64,000 nt of DNA, from NCBI RefSeq assembly GCF_018612915.1, contig NZ_JAGGRL010000004.1, positions 62,001 through 126,000 of the forward strand, given 5' to 3'. The stretch is from Stenotrophomonas sp. ISL-67. Lineage in GTDB: Bacteria; Pseudomonadota; Gammaproteobacteria; Xanthomonadales; Xanthomonadaceae. A program made the position numbers and the translations under genes. The notes under the pieces are model-generated. The model did no database searches. It worked only from the letters and a program-made list of their open reading frames with translations, and was not told the origin of the DNA. Below are positions 14,130-23,324 of the stretch, piece by piece; within the stretch, counting starts at the first letter, position 1; every line of letters begins with the position of its first letter.

Positions 14130-14144
14130 ACATAGAGCCGTGGC

Positions 14145-14417
14145 TCAGGCGGCGGCCCGTACCCCAGCGCGCTCGATTTCCAACGCCAACAACAGCTGGA
14201 TCTCATCCAGCTGGTCGCGGATGCGGGCATTGCCGGCACCATCGGCGTGATCGCAATCGATATGCGCATCCAGCATGCGCGCCAACCCGACCAGCAGCAC
14301 ATCGGCATCGCCGTGGGCGGCATGGCGCAGCAGGCGGCCCAGCGTGCGGATGCGGGCGCTGCGGTCGTGCGCCAGCGTCTGCACCGACGGATCGTTGCGG
14401 GAAGCGGAGAGAGGCAT
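14145..14417 (-). CDS. Small hypothetical protein
   Basis: A 90-residue ORF on the minus strand. It is rich in Leu, Ala, Arg and Asp with a predicted helical pattern (RIRTLGRLLRHAAHG, DQLDEIQLLLALEIERAG). No family was recognised. It fills the gap between gltD and the divergent methylglyoxal-synthase-like gene, with AGGACA roughly 9 bases before the ATG. No signal peptide or membrane segment is seen. It is probably a real cytosolic protein, but the support is only an intact frame and plausible composition. Confidence 0.55.
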   Translation of the reverse strand: MPLSASRNDPSVQTLAHDRSARIRTLGRLLRHAAHGDADVLLVGLARMLDAHIDCDHADGAGNARIRDQLDEIQLLLALEIERAGVRAAA

Positions 14418-14542
14418 GGGGGGCTGTCCTGATTGACGGGCTGATGGCAGTCAATGTCGGTTATGACCCCGGTAGGCGGCCATGCAACTTTTACGAATTG
14501 TCGTGAAGGGCTGGTAATGTCGCTAACGCCCCACTCTCCCGG

Positions 14543-15436
14543 ATGATTCCCATGCGCATCGGCCTGGCCGCCAATCGGCTGCACCACCACGACAAGCACG
14601 CCGCGCTGTTCCGCTGGCTGCGCGCCAGCGATACCGGGCTGCGCGAGCTGGGCGTGGAGCTGCACGCGGTCGGGCGCACCTATGACGCCATCCAGCGGCT
14701 GGGTTTCCTGAACGACTTCGACGCGCTGCGCCGCTACCCGAACGGGCGCGAGGGCGGCCTGATGAAGCTGGTTGCCGAAGTGGTGGGCATGGGCACGCCC
14801 GAGCGCACCCTGGACGGTGCCATCTACCTGATGGACCCGGTGGATCCGTCCTCCGTGTTCCCCGAGGCCACTGCGCTCAAGCGCCAGTGCGTGATCCATG
14901 GCAAGCCCTTCATCTCCACCGTGGCCACCGCACGCGACTGGATCGAGGTCGAGCGCATTCACGCCGGGCTGGCCGCCGATCGCGGTGCCGACGACCTGCA
15001 CGCGTTCGAGCAGCACACCCTGGCGATGATCGCGCACGATGCGATGAAGCCCGCCATGCTGGCCTTCGCCGATGAGCATTTCGACCTGCTGTCGCGCTTC
15101 CGCAGCCGGGTCGGCACCGGCACCACCGGCCAACGCCTGAACGAACTGGCCTGGAGCCGCGGCTGGCCGAAGGACCAGGAATGGGTGGCCCGCTACCAGA
15201 GCGGCCCGATGGGCGGCGACGCACAGATCGCCGACCGGGTGCTGGAAGGCCGCTGCCAGCGCGCGATCTTCTTCGAGGACCCGCATGTGGCGCGCCAGCA
15301 CGAGGCCGACATCCAGCTGCTGGAACGCGCGGTTACCACCGTGACCGACCAGGCGGTGTGCATCACCGCGCCGCGGGTGGCGGCGCGCTGGGCACAGGCG
15401 GCTACGCGGCGGGCGGCGGCAACCCCGGGCGGCTGA
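14543..15436 (+). CDS. Methylglyoxal-synthase-like protein with two MGS domains in tandem
   Basis: A 297-residue protein (an ATG at 14552 is an equally possible start), about twice the length of E. coli MgsA. Residues 155-285 align with MgsA and keep its catalytic features: AHD (164-166), GTGTTG (191-196), GPMGGD (221-226, Asp226) and FFEDPH (Asp246). Residues 5-135 have the same order but changed loops (VGRTYD for TGTTG, NGREGG for GPMGGD), while keeping LMDPVDPSSVFPEATALKR and the final STVATARDW strand that is worn in the second half. MGS converts dihydroxyacetone phosphate to methylglyoxal. Activity here is likely but not certain. Confidence 0.75.
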   Translation: MIPMRIGLAANRLHHHDKHAALFRWLRASDTGLRELGVELHAVGRTYDAIQRLGFLNDFDALRRYPNGREGGLMKLVAEVVGMGTPERTLDGAIYLMDPVDPSSVFPEATALKRQCVIHGKPFISTVATARDWIEVERIHAGLAADRGADDLHAFEQHTLAMIAHDAMKPAMLAFADEHFDLLSRFRSRVGTGTTGQRLNELAWSRGWPKDQEWVARYQSGPMGGDAQIADRVLEGRCQRAIFFEDPHVARQHEADIQLLERAVTTVTDQAVCITAPRVAARWAQAATRRAAATPGG

Positions 15437-15474
15437 TCAACGCTGCGGGTGCAACGACGCTGCAGCGGCGTGCG

Positions 15475-15990
15475 CTACTCCTGCAGCGACGCCGCAAAAC
15501 CATGTGCGCCCTGGCCGCGGCGCCATTCGCTTTCGCCGCTGCAGCCGCCCGCGCTGACGATATAGCCGCCACGCCAGAGGTCGTCATTCTCGCGACGGTC
15601 CATGCCGTGCGTCGCGATGCTGCCCTGGCGCCGCCCCGTTTCGCGGAACAGCAGGCGGAAGCGCTTGCGGTGGAACACGCTGCCGTACAACCCGCCGCTG
15701 ACGTCCACCCGTGGGCGTTCGCGCTCCGGTAGCAGGCGGAGCGGCCCTACGCCCTGGCCATCACGGCATTGCACGCATTCCGCTACGCCCTCCACGCGCC
15801 CGCCACTCTGCGACAGCATCACCAGGTACACCGCCGCAGTGCGGCGGGCGTCGCCAGGCGCAAAACGGGTCAGCGTCCACACCCCCGAGATATCCGGTAC
15901 GCGCGCACGCAGCATCGCCGCGCTGCCGAGCACCGTGGCGGCGAGCACGTTGGTGAGCACATCGAAGGCAACCGAGGCCATGGTCGACAT
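15475..15990 (-). CDS. Hypothetical protein with N-terminal membrane segment
   Basis: A 171-residue protein starting at ATG 15990, with GGAACA upstream. One hydrophobic stretch near the N-terminus (VLTNVLAATVLGSAAML) suggests a signal anchor. The rest has a beta-rich look (DISGVWTLTRF, AAVYLVMLSQSGGRVEG, GGLYGSVFHRKRFRLLF), reminiscent of small lipocalin-like folds, but no family is recognised. Two Cys lie in CVQCRDG. It is convergent with the MGS-like gene and separated by only 38 bp. Confidence 0.6.
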   Translation of the reverse strand: MSTMASVAFDVLTNVLAATVLGSAAMLRARVPDISGVWTLTRFAPGDARRTAAVYLVMLSQSGGRVEGVAECVQCRDGQGVGPLRLLPERERPRVDVSGGLYGSVFHRKRFRLLFRETGRRQGSIATHGMDRRENDDLWRGGYIVSAGGCSGESEWRRGQGAHGFAASLQE

Positions 15991-16081
15991 GGGTGTTCCG
16001 TGATGGTGGTACAGGCCAGCAGGTTCAGCCAGCCTGCAGGGCAGCGCCATGCAACAAAGTCGAACGTGGTGTTGTGGCAGA

Positions 16082-16139
16082 CAGCCACGCAGGGCGTGGC
16101 TCTACGACCGGATGCGCGTAGTGCCACGCCGCGTCCCAT
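16082..16139. repeat. REP-type hairpin pair
   Basis: A GCCACGCAGGGCGTGGCTCTAC palindrome (16082-16103) followed by a worn GTAGTGCCACGCCGCG partner. It lies in the promoter region of the hypothetical gene at 15990 and downstream of the YgjP-type gene. Confidence 0.6.
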
Positions 16140-16240
16140 GAACGGCGTGCGCCGGAACAGTGAGTGCGTCGCTACGCGCCCGGGTGCGTCCGCAACGCCG
16201 GGATACGCTTGGTAGCGTGGCAGACCGCACCGAAGCCGGG

Positions 16241-17020
16241 TTACAACAACTGCCGCAGCATCGCTTTAAGCCGCCGCCCTTCCAGCTGGAAATAATCCCG
16301 CTCCTCACGCCACGCCGGGAAGCGTTGCTCCACTTCCTCCCAGAACGCAGCGGAATGGTTGGCCTGGATCAGATGGCAGAGCTCATGCACCAGCACGTAT
16401 TCGAACGCCGACGGCCGCCCCAGCACCAGGGCCAGGTCCAGTGCCATGCTGCCATCCGGTGCCAGCGATCCCCATTGCGATGACATTACCTTCAGGCGCA
16501 GCCGTGCCGGTGCACGTGGCAGGCTGGGCAAATAACGCGGCAGCCACTGGCCGACATCGGCGCGGGTCTGCGCTTCGTAGAATTCGCGCAGCGTGCGCCG
16601 CACCGTGGCATCGGTGCCGCGCGCGGGCAGGTGCATGCATGCACCGTCCGGGTCCAGTTCCAGGCGCGCGTAGCGCCCCGTGTCCCAGCGCAGCGGCAAC
16701 AGCTCGCCGCGCAGTGGCAGCAGCCCCGGTTCGCCGATCACCAGCGGCGGCGGCAGGTTCTGCGCCTGGTAGCTGCGCAGCTGCGTGGACAGCCAATCAC
16801 GGTGCTGTTCCAGGAAGCGCTCGCCCATCACCAGGCTGGCGCGTGGCGGCAGGGTCAACCGCACGCCACGCTCATCCACGCTCAGTTTGATCCGGCGCGC
16901 GCGTGGATCGCGCACGCGCAGCACGTCGATCTCGGCATCCTCCAGCCGCAGGCGGACGGTGTCGCGCTGCAGGGTCGGGGCGGCGGCCGGGGAGATCAGG
17001 CGGCGGAGGAATCCAGGCAT
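16241..17020 (-). CDS. YgjP-type (DUF45) zinc metallopeptidase
   Basis: A 259-residue protein. The ATG at 17020 begins MPGFLRRLISP; the open frame upstream runs through a REP pair and is unlikely to be coding. The C-terminal half has the SprT/WLM-like zinc motif HELCHLIQANHSAAFW with a downstream Glu, which defines the YgjP/M48-related family. SSQWGSLAPDGSMALDLALVL precedes it, as in family members. Its physiological substrate is not known. It is probably cytosolic, as no signal or membrane segment is seen. Confidence 0.85.
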   Translation of the reverse strand: MPGFLRRLISPAAAPTLQRDTVRLRLEDAEIDVLRVRDPRARRIKLSVDERGVRLTLPPRASLVMGERFLEQHRDWLSTQLRSYQAQNLPPPLVIGEPGLLPLRGELLPLRWDTGRYARLELDPDGACMHLPARGTDATVRRTLREFYEAQTRADVGQWLPRYLPSLPRAPARLRLKVMSSQWGSLAPDGSMALDLALVLGRPSAFEYVLVHELCHLIQANHSAAFWEEVEQRFPAWREERDYFQLEGRRLKAMLRQLL

Positions 17021-17074
17021 GGGTACAGCATAGCGCTCGTGGCGCGGGGCGTATGACTGCGGACCACGACGGGG

Positions 17075-17134
17075 GTAGAGCGGGGCTCTGCCCCGCTGCG
17101 GGATCGCGGGCAGCGGGGCAGAGCCCCGCTCTAC
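17075..17134. repeat. BIME: two facing REPs with GCGGGGC arms
   Basis: GTAGAGCGGGGCTCTGCCCC and its inverse face each other across a ~14-bp spacer, giving a 60-bp near-perfect inverted structure downstream of rdgC. Confidence 0.85.
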
Positions 17135-17144
17135 GGGTTGCCTG

Positions 17145-18050
17145 TCAATCCGCCTTGCTGAGCTTGAAGGCCTCTTCCAGCAGCAGGAACAGGCGGCGCA
17201 CTTCGCCGCTCTGCAGGACGAAGCGGGCGTCCAGCTCGGCGCGGCGGCCGTCTTCGTCGGCATGTTCCAGCTGGTCCAGGGCGCCGTCCAGGAACTTCAG
17301 TTTGCGCACGATCAGGTCGTCGCCCAGCACGAAGGACAGGTTGTCCTCGAACACCAGGGCCAGCTTGGTGACCTGCTTGCCGGCGTCCAGGTGCTTGTCG
17401 ATCTCGTCGCAGCGCAGTTCCTGGTGCTGGCACTTGACCACCGCGCCGCCCTCGGCCGGGTCCTTCATCTCGCATTCCTCGCCCAGGCTCAGCCCGGTGG
17501 GAAGCGGCTCACCGGCGATCCAGCCGGTCAGGATCGAACGCGGGGCGACTTCGGCGTTCAGCGGCATCGCGGGGAAGCTGCCGAGCAGACCACGGATGTC
17601 GGACATCATGTTTTCGCCCTTCTTGCTGCTCGAGCAGTCCACCGCCACGTAGCCATGGGTGAGGTCGATGAGTGCGTCGGTGCGCGAACTTTTCACGAAG
17701 GCACGCGGCATCAGTTCGTGCAGCAGGTCGTCCTTCAGGCGCTTGCGCTCGCGGCCGCCGGGCTTGCGCCCTTCCTTCTCTTCGATCTCTTCCAGCTTGC
17801 GCGCCAGCAGGTCGTTGACCACCGCGCCCGGCAGGATCTTGTCCTCACCGCCCACGGTCAGCCACAGCGCGTCGCCGACGCGGTGCGAGAACACGGCCTT
17901 CTCCTCGCGGCCGAACGGCGAGATGAAACCGCGGGAGTTCATTTCAAGCGGGCCTACCGGCTTGAGCAGCATCTGCGGCAGCAGGGTGTCGACGTCAGAG
18001 AAATCAGTGGCGGTCGGGAAGCGGAACAGGGTCAGGTTGCGAAAGAACAT
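17145..18050 (-). CDS. rdgC: Recombination-associated protein RdgC
   Basis: A 301-residue protein starting MFFRNLTLFRFP, the conserved RdgC N-terminus. RdgC forms a ring dimer on DNA and restrains RecA-dependent recombination. Other family blocks are GFISPFGRE, RALVK-like PRAFVKSSRTDALID, and YVAVDCSSSKKGENMMSDIRG. The length matches the family (~300). It is followed by a BIME, which may end the unit. The ttcA gene lies upstream in the same direction, 51 bp away. Confidence 0.96.
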   Translation of the reverse strand: MFFRNLTLFRFPTATDFSDVDTLLPQMLLKPVGPLEMNSRGFISPFGREEKAVFSHRVGDALWLTVGGEDKILPGAVVNDLLARKLEEIEEKEGRKPGGRERKRLKDDLLHELMPRAFVKSSRTDALIDLTHGYVAVDCSSSKKGENMMSDIRGLLGSFPAMPLNAEVAPRSILTGWIAGEPLPTGLSLGEECEMKDPAEGGAVVKCQHQELRCDEIDKHLDAGKQVTKLALVFEDNLSFVLGDDLIVRKLKFLDGALDQLEHADEDGRRAELDARFVLQSGEVRRLFLLLEEAFKLSKAD

Positions 18051-18101
18051 GGAGATCCGGAAAGAAGTCGTGAAAGGAAGCGGTGACAGCCGCAGCCTGG
18101 C

Positions 18102-19010
18102 TCAGGCCAGGCCGCTGCCCTCGCCGGGGTCGGAGGCAGCGTCGGACCAGGCCGACGGTGGGCTGGGGGCCATGGCCGTGCGCCCCAGCGACATGAAATC
18201 GAACAGGGCCGGGTCGGCCAGCTGTGACGGATGGATGTTGCCCAGCGCGCGCGCGATCTGGTCGATCCGCCCGGGGTGCTGGTCTTCCCACTGCTGCAGC
18301 ATCTGCGCCACCTGGCGGCGTTGCAGGGTGTCCTGGCTGCCGCACAGGGTGCACGGAATGATGGGGAACGCGCGCGCGTCGGCGTATGCCTGGATGTCGC
18401 TCTCACTGACATAAGCCAACGGACGGATCACCACGTGCCGGCCATCATCGCTGCGCAGTTTGGGCGGCATCGCCGACAGCTTGGCGTGGTGGAACAGGTT
18501 GAGGAAGAACGTGGCCACGCTGTCGTCGCGGTGGTGGCCGAGGGCGATCTTGGTGAACCCGTTCTCTGCGGCGTGCCGGTACAGCGCGCCGCGACGCAGG
18601 CGCGAACACAGCGAGCACATCGTGCGGCCTTCGGGGATCACCCGGCTGACCACCGAGTAGGTGTCCTGTTCGATGATCTGGCAGGCCACCCCGATCGACG
18701 CCAGGTACCCGGGCAGCACGTGTTCGGGGAAGCCCGGCTGCTTCTGGTCCAGGTTCACCGCCACCAGTTCGAAGGCCACCGGGGCTTTCTTCTGCAGCTG
18801 CAGCAGCACGTCCAGCAGGGTGTAGCTGTCCTTGCCGCCGGACAGGCAGACCATGATGCGGTCGCCGTCCTCGATCATGCCGAAGTCGGCGACCGCCTGG
18901 CCGACCTGGCGGCGCAGCTTGCGGGCCAGTTTGTCGTGCGCGGCCGCGTCCGCGCGCGGAGCGCGGTGGACCGGATCGGGCAGGGGCAGGACGGCAGGCA
19001 TCCTGTGCAT
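18102..19010 (-). CDS. ttcA: tRNA 2-thiocytidine(32) synthetase
   Basis: A 302-residue PP-loop ATPase. The ATP motif is [16 protein letters not shown]. Two pairs of Cys ([13 protein letters not shown] and CTLCGSQ) bind the iron-sulfur cluster needed for s2C32 formation in t[20 protein letters not shown] is also a TtcA signature. The ATG at 19010 is chosen; a GTG five codons upstream is possible. The C-terminal ~35 residues are Ser/Ala/Pro-rich and unconserved. It probably shares transcription with rdgC. Confidence 0.95.
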   Translation of the reverse strand: MHRMPAVLPLPDPVHRAPRADAAAHDKLARKLRRQVGQAVADFGMIEDGDRIMVCLSGGKDSYTLLDVLLQLQKKAPVAFELVAVNLDQKQPGFPEHVLPGYLASIGVACQIIEQDTYSVVSRVIPEGRTMCSLCSRLRRGALYRHAAENGFTKIALGHHRDDSVATFFLNLFHHAKLSAMPPKLRSDDGRHVVIRPLAYVSESDIQAYADARAFPIIPCTLCGSQDTLQRRQVAQMLQQWEDQHPGRIDQIARALGNIHPSQLADPALFDFMSLGRTAMAPSPPSAWSDAASDPGEGSGLA

Positions 19011-19098
19011 TCTACCGGCTCGCACCGGCCCTCACCGACGCGCGGACGTGACTGCGTTCACTCCCGGGTGTCATCGCGGATGTGTATGCTCAGCGACT

Positions 19099-19302
19099 GT
19101 GGATACCCAGACTCCCGAACAGATCAGCGCCCGTCTTGCCGAACTCCGGCAGGAGCATCGTGAGCTGGACCAGCGCATCGAGCGCATGGCCGCCAATGGC
19201 GAGGACGAGCTGGAGGCAAAGCGCTTGAAACGCGACAAGCTGCGGCTGAAGGATTGCATTGCCAAGCTTGAAGACATGTTGATTCCGGACGAGCCGGCGT
19301 AG
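19099..19302 (+). CDS. YdcH-family (DUF465) small protein
   Basis: A 67-residue protein from a GTG start (MDTQTPEQISARLAEL). It is an amphipathic helical hairpin: EHRELDQRIERM, then LEAKRLKRDKLRLKDCIAKLEDML. This is the DUF465/YdcH pattern; the function is unknown. It is transcribed divergently from ttcA with an 88-bp gap. The TAG stop abuts a REP. Confidence 0.8.
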   Translation: MDTQTPEQISARLAELRQEHRELDQRIERMAANGEDELEAKRLKRDKLRLKDCIAKLEDMLIPDEPA

Positions 19303-19324
19303 GTAGCACCGACCGTTGGTCGGC
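19303..19324 (+). repeat. SMAG-type REP hairpin
   Basis: GTAGCACCGACC-GTT-GGTCGGC hairpin starting one base after the YdcH-type stop codon. Confidence 0.75.
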
Positions 19325-19352
19325 TGCTCTCCGTCAGGCGTGACGGGGGCCT

Positions 19353-19503
19353 GACAAACGGCTTCGGACAGAGGTCAGCGTCGGCAGGTTCATGGACGGC
19401 GCGGTGTCCCTGACCCGGATGCTTGAGCCGAGCGTTGCGCGGTCGCCGGCCAACGGCCGGCGCTACGAATTGCTGGCGAACGCGGTGAAATCCGGATACG
19501 TCT
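19353..19503 (+). repeat. Composite intergenic repeat, copy A (contains a REP)
   Basis: Runs from CTTCGGACAGAGGTCAGCG to the GGATAC block. It matches, in the opposite orientation, 42353-42503 without insertion or deletion over ~135 bp. Conserved ends flank a variable 36-base block. A REP hairpin (CCGGCCAACGGCCGG, ~19446-19467) is embedded, followed by GCTACGAATTGCTGGCGAACG. It lies between the YdcH-type gene and the end of plsB. The frame is open in both copies with similar translation (RRYELLAN), but no start signal is evident. Confidence 0.7.
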
Positions 19504-19530
19504 GGATACGCAGGGTTGACGACGTGGTCG

Positions 19531-22224
19531 TCAATCCTGCGTTACCGGTTCCTCTGGTTTTGCCGCTTCCGGGCTGACCCGTTCGATGGTGTGGCGCAGC
19601 TCGCGGCCGAGGATGAACTTGGCGTCCTTGGCCCAGGTGTCCAGGCGTTCGTCGAACAGCAGCTTGCTGTTTTCGTCCGGCCACACCAGGCGCAGCTCGC
19701 GCATCTTCTGGATGAAGCCACGGAACAGGGTGCGGTCGAAGAACTCCGGCGCGGCGGGTGCGTAGAGCAGGCTCAGGCGCTGCGCGGCCTGCTGGCACAG
19801 GCTTTCCAGTTCGGCCGCGCCCAGCGTGCCCGGACCGTTCTTCACCAGCACCGAAATGGCGATGTAGTAACGCTCGAACGCCTGCTGCAGCGAATGGCCA
19901 ATGGCACGCAGGCGGAACACTTCGTCGGTCTGCCCGGTGTTGCGCGCCAGGATGCCACCATCATCGTCGTTGACGTTCTGCAGCAGGCCCTCGCGCACGA
20001 ACACCGCGATGGTCTGTTCGATGCGCTGGGCGAACTCGTCTTCGGTCCACGGCAGGAACAGCTCGGCCTGCAGGAACGGATACACGGTACGGCCCAGCTG
20101 CACCAGGCCGGTGCGGCTCATGCGGCGGTTGTTCTGGAAGCAGCACGCCACCCACGACGAGGCGGTGAACAGGTGGATGACGTTGTTGCGGAAGTAGCTG
20201 AGCAGCACCGCGGTATCGCCACTGACGCTCAGCACATCGCCCAGCGGGTGCTTGACCCGGGTCAGCACGTTGATTTCCTCGGCGTGCGCGATGATCCGCT
20301 CCGGCGAATGCGGCGTGACCGTAACCCGGTCCGAATAGGGCATCTCCACCAGCAGGGTCTTGCACAGCTCGATCTGCGCGATCAGGTCGGCTTCGCCCAT
20401 CGCATGCTTGGGCGTGGACAGCAGCGCCAGCGCCAGCAGGTTGATCGGGTTCACGTCGGCTGCGCCGTTGATGTGCACCTGGATGCGTTCGGCCAGGTGG
20501 TCCACCGTGCCCGGCAGCCACGATGGCTTCTCGTCCTCGCCCACCGGCGCGCCATCCCACTCCGGCGCCTGGCGGGCCAGCACGTCGTTGAGCGCGATCG
20601 GCTCGCCGAAGTTCACCACCACCTGGCCGTAGTTCTGCTTGAGCACCTTCGGGATCGACCACAGCAGCTGCCAGATCGATTCCTTTTCCTTCGGCCGCCC
20701 GGACAGTTCGTCCAGGTAACTGCCGCCCTCCATCAGCTTTTCATAGCCGATGTACACCGGCTGGAACAGCACCGGCTTGCGCGGCTGGCGCAGGAACGCG
20801 CGCAGCGTCATCGAGATCATGCCGCCCTTGGGCTGCAGCAGGCGCCCCGTGCGTGAACGGCCGCCTTCGACGAAGTACTCGATCGAATAGCCACCGGCCA
20901 CCAGCTGCGCCACGTATTCGCTCAGCACCGCCGAGTACAGGGCGTTGCCGCGGATCGAGCGGCGGATGAAGAACGCACCGCCCTTGCGCAGCAGCGTGCC
21001 CACCACCGGCAGGTTCAGGTTGATGCCGGCGACGATGTGCGGCGGCACGATGCCACGGTCGTACAGCAGGTACGACAACAGCAGGTAATCCATGTGGCTG
21101 CGGTGGCTGGGCACGTACACCACTTCATGGCCCGGCGCGGCCGCCTTGAACTTGTCCAGGTGGTGGACCAGCACGCCGGCGTAGATGCGGTTCCAGACGT
21201 GGCTGAGCATGAAGCTGGCTGAGCGCACCACCGGGCTGGAGTAGTCCGCGGCGATTTCCCAGGCGTAGGCATGCGCCTTCTTCCAGGCGTCGGCCGGCTT
21301 GGTGTTGTCCCGCTTGGCCTGCGAGGCGATCGCGTCGCGCACCGTGTCGGCTTCCAGCACCTTGTCCACCAGCAGGCGGCGGGTGGACAGGTCCGGCCCG
21401 ATCACCGATTCGCGGATGCGGCGGAAGTGGGTGCGCAGCACGCGCTGCAGCTTGCGTACCGTGCGCTCGGGGTCCAGCCCCTCGTCCACGGTGGTGCGCA
21501 GCGAAATCGGCGGGGCGAACCGCACGATGGTGCTGCGGCCATTGAGCAGCACGGCCAGCAGGCGGCGGAAACGGCCCACCAGCGCCCAGTTTTCCGAGAA
21601 CAGCACCGCGAACCAGCCGCTCTGCTTGTCCGGCGCGCGGCCGACGAAGATCGACACCGGAACCAGGTTCACGTCCAGCTCGCCGCGTGCACGATGCGCC
21701 TGCAGCACCTTGGCCAGCGAATCGGAATGGGTCTTGGCACCGCGTTGTTCGGGAATCAGCGAATTGCTGCTGCTCCGCCGCGACAGCGCCAGGTAGGCGC
21801 GCCTGCGCCCGGTCGGATCGCCGGCAATGGGGACCAGCGGCGAGGGCAGGCCGGCTTCACGGCAGGCCTTGTCCAGGATCAGCGCATTGGACAGGCCGTA
21901 GTCTTCCAACACATAGACCACCGGGCGGCCGTCGTCGTACTGGCCGGGGTGTTCGGGTTCGATCTTCAGCGACAGCCACGGCTCCACCAGCCTGCCCAGC
22001 AGCCGCGCCCACCAGGGGCGGCGTCCGGACGAGGTGCGGGCCATGGCGCTGACCGGGCTGGGCACGATCGCGGCCGGGTCGGCCGCGTCCACGGGCGCGG
22101 CTTCGCCCCCGTTCGTGGCGCCTGCACCGGGCGCAGTGTCGGGCGACGCGGACGGGGCGTCCGGCGTCTTGGGCGGCTCTTCGCCGGGGAAAGGCAGGGG
22201 ATTCTGGTTCGGCATCGGCTTCAT
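19531..22224 (-). CDS. plsB: Glycerol-3-phosphate 1-O-acyltransferase
   Basis: An 897-residue membrane-associated enzyme acylating sn-glycerol 3-phosphate, the first step of phospholipid synthesis. Acyltransferase motif I is HRSHMDYLLLSYLLYDRG (HX4D); motif II is FFIRRSIRGN; motif III is FVEGGRSRTGRL; motif IV follows in KPVLFQPVYIGYE. The N-terminal ~75 residues are Pro/Ala-rich. The start overlaps the stop of the upstream lipoprotein gene (TAATG), so translation is probably coupled. The length is slightly above E. coli PlsB (807) because of the N-terminal extension. Confidence 0.96.
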   Translation of the reverse strand: MKPMPNQNPLPFPGEEPPKTPDAPSASPDTAPGAGATNGGEAAPVDAADPAAIVPSPVSAMARTSSGRRPWWARLLGRLVEPWLSLKIEPEHPGQYDDGRPVVYVLEDYGLSNALILDKACREAGLPSPLVPIAGDPTGRRRAYLALSRRSSSNSLIPEQRGAKTHSDSLAKVLQAHRARGELDVNLVPVSIFVGRAPDKQSGWFAVLFSENWALVGRFRRLLAVLLNGRSTIVRFAPPISLRTTVDEGLDPERTVRKLQRVLRTHFRRIRESVIGPDLSTRRLLVDKVLEADTVRDAIASQAKRDNTKPADAWKKAHAYAWEIAADYSSPVVRSASFMLSHVWNRIYAGVLVHHLDKFKAAAPGHEVVYVPSHRSHMDYLLLSYLLYDRGIVPPHIVAGINLNLPVVGTLLRKGGAFFIRRSIRGNALYSAVLSEYVAQLVAGGYSIEYFVEGGRSRTGRLLQPKGGMISMTLRAFLRQPRKPVLFQPVYIGYEKLMEGGSYLDELSGRPKEKESIWQLLWSIPKVLKQNYGQVVVNFGEPIALNDVLARQAPEWDGAPVGEDEKPSWLPGTVDHLAERIQVHINGAADVNPINLLALALLSTPKHAMGEADLIAQIELCKTLLVEMPYSDRVTVTPHSPERIIAHAEEINVLTRVKHPLGDVLSVSGDTAVLLSYFRNNVIHLFTASSWVACCFQNNRRMSRTGLVQLGRTVYPFLQAELFLPWTEDEFAQRIEQTIAVFVREGLLQNVNDDDGGILARNTGQTDEVFRLRAIGHSLQQAFERYYIAISVLVKNGPGTLGAAELESLCQQAAQRLSLLYAPAAPEFFDRTLFRGFIQKMRELRLVWPDENSKLLFDERLDTWAKDAKFILGRELRHTIERVSPEAAKPEEPVTQD

Positions 22225-23210
22225 TATGGCTTAGCCGGTGCAGAAGCACCGTCCTTGACCTGCGCGGCCGCCTCTGCTTCGGCGGCCTGTTGCGCGTCAT
22301 GTTCAGCTTGCGCGGCAACCGCAGCGGCAGCCTCGTCGGCTGCCTTGAGCAGCGCATCGGTCTCTTCCAGCGTGCGCGCCAGGTACCAGTGCCCGTCACG
22401 GCGGGTCATGCGTACCTGGGCGTCGATCTGTTCGCCGGCCAGCGGGTACTGGATCCGCAGCAGGGCGCTGTCCCCTTCCTGCGACACCAGCTCGCCGCGC
22501 AGTTCAGTCATCGCCGCGTCCAGCGACAGCCCGTAACTGGCCAGCGCGGTCTTCAGCGCCTTGGCGAACGGGCCCAGCCGGCGCAGGCTGCCCTCCATGC
22601 CGGCTGCCTGCAGCTCGGCATCGGTGGACAACGCAGCGGTGCGTGCGGTGGCGGTCAGCAGGGTAATGGTGGTCCTGGCGCGCTGCTTGTCGGTCAGCGG
22701 CGCGGCGGCGGCCCAGCGGCTCAGCACGTCCACCACCTGGGTGTAGTGGGCCCGTTCGGCGTCGCTGTAGTCGGTCTGGTTGCGCAGGTACTGCACGCCG
22801 AACAACCCCATCGAGTGGGCCGCCTGGCGCACCCCGGTGGCCTGGCCGGCAATCTGGGTATCGAACGAGCGCTGCAGGCGCTTGGGCGCATCCGGCGCCG
22901 ACAGGGCCGCCAGCATCGGCAGCAACTGGCCATCCAGCGGCAGGTCGGTCAGCGGCCAACGGCTGTGGCCCTCGCCCCATGCGGCCTGCAGCCGGGCGTA
23001 CTGGGCGGGCGGCACTGACGCGCGGGCGTAGCCCACCAGGTCGTCGTCAGCCAAGTGGCGAGCGATCTGCTGCAACGCGGCCACCGGCTCGGCGGCCGGT
23101 GCATCCGGGTCGATCGTGTCGCGCTTGCACGCCCCCAGCAACAGCAGCCCACACAGCGACAGCGACATCACCCAGGGTCGGTAGCGCCCTTTCATCAACG
23201 ACATGGACAT
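22224..23210 (-). CDS. Lipoprotein encoded upstream of and coupled to plsB
   Basis: A 328-residue protein. The signal and lipobox are near the start (MSLSLCGLLLLGAC, then KRD). The body is helical, rich in Ala, Leu and Arg, with two repeats of a hydrophilic pattern. The last 45 residues are an Ala/Glu coiled-coil-like tail (DEAAAAVAAQAEHDAQQAAEAEAA). No family was recognised. Its stop TAA overlaps the plsB ATG, which suggests a conserved operon and possibly a role at the envelope in lipid homeostasis, by inference from context only. In-frame ATGs at 23204 and 23195 are alternative starts. Confidence 0.7.
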   Translation of the reverse strand: MSMSLMKGRYRPWVMSLSLCGLLLLGACKRDTIDPDAPAAEPVAALQQIARHLADDDLVGYARASVPPAQYARLQAAWGEGHSRWPLTDLPLDGQLLPMLAALSAPDAPKRLQRSFDTQIAGQATGVRQAAHSMGLFGVQYLRNQTDYSDAERAHYTQVVDVLSRWAAAAPLTDKQRARTTITLLTATARTAALSTDAELQAAGMEGSLRRLGPFAKALKTALASYGLSLDAAMTELRGELVSQEGDSALLRIQYPLAGEQIDAQVRMTRRDGHWYLARTLEETDALLKAADEAAAAVAAQAEHDAQQAAEAEAAAQVKDGASAPAKP

Positions 23211-23324
23211 GAATTCGGACTTCCCCGGACCGGTCCGCATCTTGCGGCCTGCGCCCCCACAGCGGCAACCCATCCTGCCCGCCGGGCCGGCAGGATGGTC
23301 GTAACCCGTTGTTTTTATTTGGTA

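Noticed and set aside
17075-17134. Repeated inverted structures considered as a CRISPR array
   Set aside because: The units are isolated palindromes scattered between genes, without regular spacers or cas genes.
19392-19577. Possible 61-residue gene inside the composite repeat
   Set aside because: The frame resembles the one in copy B, but there is no ribosome site and it runs over a REP hairpin. Kept as a finding about the repeat, not annotated as a gene.
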